DNA of 64,000 nt from Calocera cornea HHB12733 (taxonomy: Eukaryota > Basidiomycota > Dacrymycetes > Dacrymycetales > Dacrymycetaceae). Location of the stretch: positions 62,001 through 126,000 of the forward strand of contig KV423935.1 of assembly GCA_001632435.1 (NCBI GenBank). The letters run 5' to 3'. The position numbers and the translations under genes were made by a program. Below are positions 55,077 through 64,000 of the stretch, one piece after another (within the stretch, counting starts at the first letter, position 1; each line of letters begins with the position of its first letter). The notes under the pieces were generated by a model. The model did no database searches. It was not told the DNA's origin and was given only the letters and a program-made list of their open reading frames with translations.

Positions 55077-56341
55077 TCATACTGCCGAGGACTCGGTGCC
55101 GGAGCCGCCCTCGGACATGCCCACCCCGCGCTCTCCGAGCTCCACATCCGTGCTGTCTCGCGAGTTGTCCTTGAACACCGCCGTCTCGACGCAGATGATC
55201 GGCAGGTCAGACGGCTTGTGCTCGAACGTTCCCATGGGCCGTGGATGACTGTGCCGCTCGGCCGAGGTCTTGAAGTAGATCGGGAGGGAGCGGCCACTCC
55301 GGGAGCTGTAGCTGACTGAGTGCGGGGACTCGCTCGGGATGACTTTGAGCTGGATTGAGAGGAGGATCAGGGTGGGTATTATCCCCTGCCAGATGCGTCA
55401 GTTCCGGCATAGGAGGTTCGGCGTAGGACGTACGAAGATCTGCGGCATCGCTTCGAATACTGTATAGAGTGCTTGGACAGACGCATCTGACGCGAACACG
55501 ATCTGATAGCAGATGAACTCGATGATCTTCGCCGTTGTGATCGCCAGCCCGGACTCGATGACGAGCCTCAGCGCCCCGCTCGTCGCGTGTCGACCGCTCG
55601 CGACGATCTTCGCGGTCTGCCTCGACACCCACCACAGGCGCCCCGCGATCATCCCGGTGACGAGTACGTTCGTCCCGAGGGAGATGGAGAACATCGCTGT
55701 TCCCAATGGCTTGATGGACGCGTCTGTCGGCATGTTCGGGGACAGGTACTTGCCGATCGCGACGTAGCCCACGACGGCTTCGCCTAGCAGCATGATGAGC
55801 GGGAAGAAGATCACGAGCCAGCTTCGCCTCCAGACGATCCAACAGCGCCAGACGAGGATGCTGTCGGAGATCCAGAGCTGGAACAGAATCAGTAACCAGA
55901 ACACGCGCGGGATGGACGGTGCCTACCATGGTGATGTAGGTGAAGTCCTTGGCCACATTGATACCGGCCGCGACATTGGAGAAGTATTCTATCCGTTCTT
56001 GCGCAGACGATGTGAAGACAAATCCCTGGATCAATCTTGTAAAGTCTAGGGCCACATTGAGGGTGCCAAGCAGATATCTGTCGCTCTGTCAGTCCACGGA
56101 CGCGACACGAGAGAGCGCCTCAGACATACAAGAGAATGATCGCAAGCGTTTGTACTCGGTTTACACGATCGTGCCTATGTGATAGCCATATGCAGAGGAA
56201 GAACGCGACGCCGAATATGCCTATTCGAGTGATGAGCTATGAAGCGTGGTACGTAAATGCCAGTAAGAATGGCCCACCCCATAATACCGCGGCGCACCAA
56301 CTTCCGACCAGGTACGCATAGTCAATTGGAAAGTAGGCCAT
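55077..56341 (-). CDS. Multi-TM membrane protein of basidiomycete type, copy 1
   Basis: About six exons. The start MAYFPIDYAYLVGSWCAAVL is followed by GIFGVAFFLCIWLSHR, RVQTLAIILLYLLGTLNVAL, FTYITMLWISDSILVWRCWI, VWRRSWLVIFFPLIMLLGEA, LGTNVLVTGMIAGRLWW, HATSGALRLVIESGLAITTA and GIIPTLILLSIQL. Seven hydrophobic segments with a cytosolic Ser/Pro-rich tail (ending GMSEGGSGTESSAV) give a GPCR-like plan. This corresponds to an abundant, uncharacterised Agaricomycete family with a (S/A)D-x-(L/I)-L-(V/I)-(W/Y)-R-C-W/Y-(I/V)-V-W motif. A neighbour (56797-58067) is a paralog with the same structure. Ligand and function unknown. Confidence 0.8.
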
Positions 56342-56796
56342 AGGAGTCTACGATCCTCATGCCCCTCAGCGGAACGCGGGACGCTGTACACGTACATATA
56401 TGGTTGGCGTGTGACACATTTCGCCAGCCATCTGTGTTGTCATCAATGTGGCAAGCCACCTTGCCTGAACGAGACATGAGCCTGTCATCGTCGCGCGACT
56501 CTCGTCTGAGCATGAGCGGGGCAAGCCACTGAGACATACTGGCTTTCTGGTGTGGGGTCGACCTTGGCTCATGAAGTAATAACAGCGCTGGACCTAGTTA
56601 GAACTGTCGTCTCCAATAGTCCAGCGGCAGCGCGGTCGGCCCAGCTTGAGGTACAACGCCGCGCCGTCCTTCAGCCCGAGCAGGATACAGAACAGTGATA
56701 CAACCGGCTCCGCCATACTACACCGCCATACTAATACATGGTAACCTATTCGTGACATAATGAACTCCCACATCTCGCCAATCGACTGTCTTGTTA
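56342..56796. other. Intergenic between the two multi-TM genes
   Basis: About 455 bases. CATATATG at 56395-56402 is a palindromic TATA candidate about 55 bases ahead of the copy-1 start. The rest is the 3' flank of copy 2. Confidence 0.5.
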
Positions 56797-58067
56797 CTAT
56801 ACACTACTTGAACCAGTCCCACGCCTGCCTGCGGATCGGAGTCCATTGTCGTCAGGATCTTTGTAGATGGCGGTCTCGACGGATACCACCGGCATATCAG
56901 AGGTATTTCGTCCATAAACCATGTTGGGCCGGGCCACCATATTTTGTTTGGTAGCGCTTGTCGAGGGCGCGAAAGAGCCTTCCGTAGTGCCCGCATCGGC
57001 GGGACCAATGACTCCGACTTGGATAGAAAGAAGGATCAGAGTCGGGATGATGCCCTAATGTACAATTGCCATTAGCCACCGCGCCCATAATTGTTGCACG
57101 AAGCGCACCAGAATTTGAGGCATTATCTCCCACAAAACATACACCGCGAAGTTCTGGTTGTCTTTGCTGAATGCGATCTCGAAAAGGACGAACTCGATGA
57201 TCTTAGCGCTTGTGATGGCCAGCCCCGACTCGACAACAAGTCGAAGGGCATCGCGTGTACCATGTCGTCCAACTACGATTAAATGCGATGACGCACGCAT
57301 TATACACCTGCGTGGACCTAAGTAGAGGTTCACGCGTGCTGTTTTAGTGCTTACCAGAGGCGACCGGCAATCAGCAGCGATAACATTATGTTGGTAGCCA
57401 AAGATAGGGCGTATAATGCAGAAGCCCATGCCTGAATAGCGGCGTAGTTGTCCGGCGGATCTGGGGTGAGATATTGACCAATGGCTGCAAACCCCGTCAC
57501 AGCCTCGCCCACAACCATGGCAATGGGCAACACGATCGTGATCCATCTCTTCCCCCAGACAACCCAACAGCGCCATACGAGGACGAGATCCGACAAAACG
57601 AGCTGTAGGTATACGTGAGGCCCTCTCGACGTCGAGCCGGGTGGGATCAATAACGCACCATAACAATATAAATGAAATCGTTGGCTACGATCAGCGGTTG
57701 CGCAACATTGGAGAAAAATATGATCCTGTCAATAGGCGTCGACGTGTAGATAAATCCTCGAATAACTGCCGCGTATTCCACGCAAAGGCTCGCAGTGGCC
57801 AGAACATAGCTCACACACGGGTAAGAAACGCGAATGCAACATCACACAACCACTCACAGAGCAATGATGGCAATAACTTGTACCCTTCTGATACCACCCT
57901 TCCTCCGTGATAGCCACATAGAAATGCCGAATAGCACAGTGAAAGCCCCTGGAAACGTATTAGAACATTCATTGTCTGAAGGCCCTGTTCATATTACACA
58001 TACCCCAAAGGACGGCGGCACACCAACAGCCGACCAGATAGGCGTAATCAAAAGGGAAATAAGTCAT
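56797..58067 (-). CDS. Multi-TM membrane protein of basidiomycete type, copy 2
   Basis: The same architecture as the neighbour at 55077: MTYFPFDYAYLVGCWCAAVL, GAFTVLFGISMWLSRRKGG, AAVIRGFIYTSTPIDRIIFF, LVLSDLVLVWRCWVVWGKRW, ITIVLPIAMVVGEAVTGFAA, ASALYALSLATNIMLSLLIA, TRDALRLVVESGLAITSAKI, GIIPTLILLSIQVGV, and a tail with SDMPVVSVETAIYKD that matches SDLPIICVETAVFKD of copy 1. The tail motif (VET-A-(I/V)-(Y/F)-KD) is shared, so it is probably functional. Introns are at the same places, including phase-1 introns right after VLWG. Function unknown. Confidence 0.8.
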
Positions 58068-58563
58068 GTAGTCGACCAGACGTTCCTAGTGTACAGAGCA
58101 CAGCAGAGAGCGCTATAAGCTGCTCGACTGCTCTCAGGCGATACGCCATCCGAATGGAGTGGCAAGTGGGCCAGCCACCTGACTCTCAGGTGCATCGAAA
58201 AACATCAGATCACCGTCATTCAAGACATTGAAAGGTCATTCAGTTCTAGTGGGTCATCCAAGACGCCCAGGTATTTGCGAGCCTATTTCGAGTCTATTGA
58301 CATAAGTAAGAGCACTCGAAGTGAGTTCAACGTCAGACAGCCGTGGGATGAAGGCAGGCACTGCAGTGTGAGCTTGGCGCGCCGGTAGACGCGACGGCCC
58401 TTCTTAGCAGGGCGTGTCCGGAGCCGAGCGCCGGATAATTTCGACATTGGCCCATCTGCCTCCGAGGTGGACCGCGTCGTGCATCGCGTCCCGTGTCGCT
58501 CCAGTCAGGCGTCGAACGGCCATCATCGCCCTCCATATCTACCATATCTGCGACGCCATAGCG
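58068..58563. other. Divergent upstream region of multi-TM copy 2 and SCC3
   Basis: About 496 bases between start codons. No TATA box or repeat of note. Confidence 0.45.
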
Positions 58564-61500
58564 ATGTCAACGCCACCAGCGTCTGGGGAAAGACGTTCCG
58601 GTAGACCGCGAAAGCAGGTCGAGCGTTATGAGGGTCTGCAAGGTACGGCGCGTCGTGTTGCACCGCATACACCAAGCGCGATATTACGGCACCTACTAAC
58701 GCGCACTTTAGGACTCAAGCGCAAGCGAACAGACGATAGCGAAGCAACAGCCGACGGTATCGAGGACAACGAAGATATCGAAGAGGATGACGATCTGCTC
58801 GGACCAGAGGAGGAGGACGAAGACGACGATGAGGCCGAAGATGTCGACGATGGCGAGGAGTATCGCGCTCCTCGATCCGCACCCAAGGGTACGAAAGGTA
58901 CCGGTTCCAAACGCGCGAAGGCTCTCGAAAATGGTCACACTAGCGGTCAGACGGAGAAACCAAAGACAAAGAGTCGATCCAAGGCAGTGGATGGGGCACC
59001 GAAAGCCGCGCCCAAGCCGAGAGCTAAGAAAGCGCGTCTCGCTGGCGAATTCGTGTCGGGCACTGCAGTAAATGGAGAGGGCACCACAGGTGGTATCAAG
59101 TCCGATAACCATCTATTCAGTAAGCAGTGCATCAGGCGCATATATGAAGGTTAAATCTGACTGCGTGCTGCAGACGCGTTACTCAACCCTAGTACATCGC
59201 TTCAAACCGTGTCCGAGGATTTCCTAGACTCTTTGCGCGAGTCAGCTCTGCCGGCCCTTGCTGAACTCATAACGATGGTCGTACGGTGCTGCGGTGCTAA
59301 CGCCGACATTACAACGGATGAAGTGGCCGACGAGGATGGCGTAGTCGGCGTGTGCGAGGAGATCATGGATGCGATCAAGAAGGTAAGGCTCCCATATCGC
59401 TAACAGAGCAGGATCGCTCACGATATGCCGCAGACGCAGGCCCCTCCATACCCATTGATCTCTCGTTTGCCGGCCCTAAAGCCGTTACGAAAGGCACTGT
59501 CATCGTTCTTGAACCATCTGATGAAATCCACGCATATGTCTAGTCAACTCTACAACAGCGATCTCCTTCCGACGCTTCTCTCCTGGCTCACGACAATGTC
59601 GTCATCGTCACTACGGTCCTTCCGCCATACCAGCACGTATGTCGCCGCTTGCGCCGTTAGCGGTCTGTGTGAAGTCGCAAATGAACTGGAGAAGGATCTC
59701 AGTGTCGTCGGGAGGCAGAGAGAGGCTGAACGGAAGAAGCGAAAATCGGGAGCGGCCAACGCCAAGGATCCGCTGGAGAAGCGTTTCGTCGAGCTGAAAG
59801 AAAGACAGAAGAAGGTGGTGGAATTCATGAAAGAATTCTTCGACGGGTAAGCAAACATCACAAAGCTCTAGAGCTTACGTAGCTGATTGGTCTGCAGCAT
59901 TTTCGTCCACCGCTACCGAGATTTCGACCCGGAAATTCGTGCGGAATGCATGCACGAACTAGGGGTCTGGATGAAAGCCTGTCCCTCATACTGGCTTGAT
60001 GGTCAATATCTGCGCTATGCAGGATGGCTTCTGAGCGACTCTGTGAGCCGCGGTGTTTCAGACTCGTCTACTTGATGCTCATTCAATCTCAGAGCACTCA
60101 TGTTCGTCTCGAAGCGCTTAAAGCCCTCGTACCCCTGTACTCGGTACCAAGTTCCACGGCCCTTCCACACTTCACCACTCGGTTCCTTCAGCGCATCATT
60201 CAGATTGCTTCCAGCGACACGGATGTAGCAGTCCGTTGCGCTGCCCTTGCATTGCTTACCGAAATCGACGCGCACGATTTATGGGGCGATGAAGAGGACG
60301 CAGGCGGGAACGACAGGGCGAAGATTTGCCTGCTTATCTGGGATACTGAACCCAGAATCCGCCGGGCTGTCGCTTCTTTCTTCGCGAATGTGTGGGCTGA
60401 GCAGGTTGAAGAAGCCATCGAGAGCCAAGGACGAAAGAAAAAGGAAAAGGAGGGCGAGCGCGAGAAGATCGGTGCAAAGCAACTTGCCACCCTTCTGGTT
60501 CGACTCGAAACACTCATCGATGAAGAGCTCTCGCAGTCTAGTGAAGAGCCTCGTGCTGCCTATGTGACCCGGCAGGTTTCTGCTCACTTGCCCGGTTCGC
60601 CATCTGGGCTAGACTCACGGGTGGTCCTCGCTGTGGATGCTTTGTGGAACCATATTGACGCTGTAAGGGAGTGGGATTCACTTCTCGACCTCCTGCTCCT
60701 CGATCACACGATCTCGGATGATTCGAGCAGTCCTCGCAAAAGGAAGAAGGCCGCCAGGAAAGATGCCGAACTTGAAACTGCGGAGGCCGGAGACGAGGAA
60801 AAGGAGAGAGTCGACGACCGATGGCGACTTGATGAAAGAGAGGAAACATTACTTCTCGAAGTATTCGGAAGCAGTTTGGCGAAGGCCATTGCTGAGGCAC
60901 AGGCAGATAAGAAGGTCAGGACTAGTCTAACAGTCGGTTGTTCCTATTGACAACAATTGTGTAGGCGGAAGTGGACGATGTCAAGGCAGATGTGACGCGT
61001 GATCTCATTCTGGCTCTGCCCAAGTTATTCGCCAAATATCAAACGGATGCTGGTCGAATCGCGGACTTGTTGATGATCCCTCGTCTGCTCGATCTGGACC
61101 TTTACGTGGAAATGCGGGAGACCAATGCTTACGACCAGCTTTGGGACGACGTCTCCCAACAGTTCCTCAAACAAACCGATCCAATGGTTCTTCGCAACTC
61201 GGTGGGCACAATTATGTACCTTCTCACATCGGGTGCTTCTCTGGTCAACATCAACTCACGCAAGATGACCGAGCTAGAAGATGAAGTCTTCTCTTCTCTC
61301 CGAGATGCGGTTGCTGGTCGAGATGAACTCGAGCTGGCCAATTTCGAGGATAACGAGCTCCACGCGCTCAGTGCGGTTACGACGAGGTTGTCCTCCCTCT
61401 TTGCAACACGGGATCTGACCGTGGGCATGGAAGAGGATGAGGGAGGAAAGCAGAGTAGCGCCTGGGATATTCTCTCTGCCCTTGCTGAACGAGGTCGGCT

Positions 61501-63445
61501 AGGCTACAAGGATGAGGAGGCGGTTCGTCCTTCAATGAACCAATCATTGTTGTCGTCTCACTGAAAGTACTGCAGATGGTCGACCAATGTCTGAAGACCC
61601 TCAACTTGCATGTCGTCTGGAAGACGAGGAGACTGCTGGCCGAGCCTGATGCAGACCCTGACGCCGAGGCCGAACCAAACGCACTCAAAAGTTCATTGGA
61701 AGATCAAAGGAATACACTGCTGGAGAAGCTGACGGAATACGCGGTTGGCACTCAATCGAGCCCCTGTGAAGCACTGCGTCGCTCGGTAAGTCATCATCAT
61801 CAGACTCGAGGGTCCCTGACTTACATGTGTTTGCTGCAGTCCTTCGATGCTCTGTTGACTCTCTACATCCTGTTCTCACCCGGTGAGGTACCTGGCAAGA
61901 AAACGCCTGGCAGTGTTCTACCGTTGTCGCTTGACGATCAGTTGCAATATCGTTGTGCTGGTTTCATGCAAGCTGAGATTGAGAAGTATGCAGATGAAGT
62001 GGCAGAGGCCAATGACGACGATGAAGAGCCACCGCAAAATGAGGATGGCAGCGATGTTGACATGGACGGTGGAGAGGAGAAACAGAAGAGAAAGGCCAGC
62101 AAGCCCAAGTCCGGCAACAATTCACGTGAGCTCTGTTCTTCGGCATTTTGGGCACGATATCTAACGTCGTCCAGGCACTACCTCACAGCCCCTCTTAGGA
62201 CGAGAGTACATTCTCTGCACTGTCATTTCTACATTCATTCGAGCCATCCGAATCGGCGTCCTTCATCTTCGTCACGCCGCAGTACTCCTAGCTCATTTTG
62301 GACGCTTTTCCTCGACAGTGGATCTGTGCATGAAGTCACTGATCGATGTCTTACGTGAGGAGGGTATTCGAAGCAAGCATGGAGAGGCTGTCGCAATTGC
62401 CATCGCAAAATCTCTGGAGGATGTGCGTATCCGGCTATTCCTTGGCACGAGCTCTCTGACTGACATTGTCCAGTCCTTCGAACTGTATCTGGACGGCACT
62501 GTGTCGACAACTGAATGTTCAGTGTCGTTGGCCAAAATGCTCTCTACCACATTCGTTATACGAAGCGGGCATTTCGCGATCCTAAAGCGTATGCCTTCGG
62601 TTCACGTCGTCGCAGTTCATCGTGATTGCATCGGGTGGCTCTTCGGAAAGCTTCAGACTTCGATCAACCTTCCTAACACGAAGAGGAGAAATAAGGTCGC
62701 TTCCCTTTGGAGGTGCATGGTCCCAATGCTCTCAACAGCTGAACCCAGAGAGGCGCTCCAGATGTCAGTGAACGACTCATTGTGACAATACAAAACACGG
62801 ATCTGATTTCATTCTTATTATAGCAAGCGGCATCTGGACAACGCAATCAAAGAAACGAAGGTTGAGATCACCGAGGAGAAACTATGGGAGCCCTTGCGGG
62901 CTTACGAGAAGCGCTTGGTGAATGTCATGGCGAAAGACAAGGGTATGTCCAGGTCATGGGTCCTGTGATGATATCTTGCTGAATCTGCACCCCCAGCAAT
63001 CGGTGAAGCAGCTAGAGCGACCACTCGGAAGGTCACCCAGAGCAAAGCCCCCGCCAGCGACCCTGCCGCCAGGGATGACGCTTCTCCAACGCCGCCTCGC
63101 CCTCAACCTCGTCCTCGACCGGTGCGGAACGAGATGCCGCCGGTTCCAGAATCACAGCACGGAATGCAGAGCCAGGGAAGCGAGGATATCGCATTGCTGC
63201 TGCCTGCCGCCGACATCAATGGAATGTCTACTCCACTGACTAATGGAAATGCTGGCCGGCATGTGCTTTCTAATGGACAGAAACGGGCAAGAGACGAGGA
63301 TGAGGACGAATCCCTGAACCTGAATCTGGGTGCTTCAGATGACGACGAAGAGCAACAGGCGCTAAACGACTTGATCGAGAACGGGAAGGGAGGCGTGTCC
63401 GAACCTATGGAGCCAATGAACTCTGTCAAGCGCCGAAGAAGATGA
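58564..63445 (+). CDS. IRR1: Cohesin subunit SCC3/IRR1 (stromal antigen, STAG)
   Basis: SCC3 binds the RAD21/SCC1 kleisin and DNA and is needed for cohesin loading. The N-terminus is basic and acidic by turns (RRSGRPRKQVERYEG, an AT-hook-like GRPRK; then EEDEDDDEAEDVDDGEEY). The STAG domain contains NALLNPSTSLQTVSEDFLDS, EFMKEFFDG, IFVHRYRDFDPEIRAECMHE, LGVWMKACPSYWLDGQYLRY (the core STAG/SCD signature) and STHVRLEALKALVPLY. HEAT-like helices then run to the end, with an acidic C-terminal tail (DEDEDESLNLNLGASDDDEE) and a final SVKRRRR. About ten introns and roughly 1,400 residues, normal for fungal SCC3. The first intron follows YEGLQ and its skipping gives a false extension. Confidence 0.92.
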
Positions 63446-63665
63446 TCAGTGGAAATCTATATTTCACTACTATTAATGTGTTCGGTTAAGTGTCGGTTTC
63501 TATCTTTTCACCTTCCTGTCCGGATCTTCCTTCTGGTGCTTATTGCGTGTGGCTCTATACCTGGTGACATATGCTTTCCTGTACTTTATGTACCATCGTA
63601 ATACCGGGAATCGGCCAGCATGATCCGAGACGCTTTTAATGGATTTTATGGGCTTTGCACAATAT
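63446..63665. other. 3' flanks of the convergent SCC3 and antiporter genes
   Basis: A short tail-to-tail gap with AT-rich sequence and no gene. Confidence 0.5.
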
Positions 63666-64000
63666 CTAGCAACATTGCGTGTTCGAGTAAGGTACAACAT
63701 CGTTGTTCACAAACCAGCCCCATCTACTATTGAAGATTGCCTCTCCATAGCGCCGGGCAATCCACCCAACAGCTATCGGACCAACGATGGTGCACAACAT
63801 CGTGGGCCAGATGGCCAACAAGAATGGCTCATTAGGGAGAATGGCGCTCCCCCCGCTGCCGGTGCTGTGCGCAACCTGAGCGATGAGGATAGCTATTTCG
63901 CCTCGGGCGACGAGAGCCAAGCCGAGCAACGCTGCTGCGGGCACAGTGCCATGGGCTGGATGTCGCAGGAGTGATGCGTCTGCGGATCGCTCGACGTCCG
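63666..64000 (-). CDS. Cation/proton antiporter, C-terminal part (5' cut by window edge)
   Basis: A minus-strand frame open to base 64000 reads HPAHGTVPAAALLGLALVAR, GEIAILIAQVAHSTG, FLLAIWPTMLCTIVGPIAVG, WIARRYGEAIFNSRWGWFVN and ends NTQCC. The helix VARGEI(A/G)-(I/F)-LI, followed by a last membrane helix with P-x-x-VG, is typical of the final helices of fungal Na+/H+ exchangers of the CPA family (a Kef/NHX type), in which the R-G-E group lies in TM11. The upstream residues (ERSADASLLRH) may be an extra-membrane loop. Only about 110 residues can be seen, so the sub-family cannot be decided. Confidence 0.68.
   Translation of the reverse strand, partial: DVERSADASLLRHPAHGTVPAAALLGLALVARGEIAILIAQVAHSTGSGGSAILPNEPFLLAIWPTMLCTIVGPIAVGWIARRYGEAIFNSRWGWFVNNDVVPYSNTQCC

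Noticed and set aside
1..64000. Search for a secondary-metabolite or other functional gene cluster
   Set aside because: No PKS, NRPS, terpene synthase, P450 or cluster regulator was found; neighbouring genes belong to unrelated cell functions.

Overview
This window is nuclear DNA from a filamentous fungus, almost certainly a basidiomycete (Agaricomycetes likely). It is GC-rich and gene-dense. Nearly every gene is cut by short introns of about 45-80 bases with GT...AG borders, found on both strands. The protein set is eukaryotic: PEX3, IRE1, a cohesin STAG subunit, biotin-protein ligase, an Asterix-type ER protein, F-box/WD40, a CFEM protein and a sugar porter. No operons, CRISPR, phage or rRNA were seen, and no tRNA was recognised. 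Coordinates below span start codon to stop codon, introns included. Splice sites were read by eye.

Left part (1-16000): the 3' part of a Gfo/Idh/MocA oxidoreductase, two tandem NmrA-like genes on the minus strand, a DUF2461 protein, a small one-pass membrane protein that is head-to-head with PEX3, acetyl-CoA synthetase, a third NmrA-like gene, and a putative alpha/beta-barrel protein that is head-to-head with biotin-protein ligase.

Middle (16000-34000): biotin-protein ligase with a transposase-like HTH remnant at its 3' end, a nearly 2 kb gene-poor stretch, a GPI-type CFEM protein, an intron-less unknown gene, a tandem pair of secreted proteins of unrecognised family, a bHLH transcription factor with a very long loop, an MFS sugar porter and a serine racemase/threonine dehydratase-type PLP enzyme.

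Right part (34000-64000): a large Ser-rich coiled-coil protein, a short-chain dehydrogenase divergent from threonine synthase, Asterix, an F-box/WD40 protein, two tandem isoflavone-reductase-like NmrA proteins, IRE1 head-to-head with the ribosome-biogenesis WD protein JIP5, two tandem multi-TM proteins, cohesin subunit SCC3/IRR1, and the C-terminal end of a cation/proton antiporter cut by the window edge.

Most genes are unrelated housekeeping functions and I do not see a metabolic gene cluster or a clear new system. The strongest theme is local gene duplication: four adjacent same-strand pairs (NmrA-like, secreted, isoflavone-reductase-like, multi-TM) with shared intron positions. In two of them one copy has drifted (a shifted splice donor; a compensated frameshift). 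The secreted pair is the best candidate for an undescribed family.
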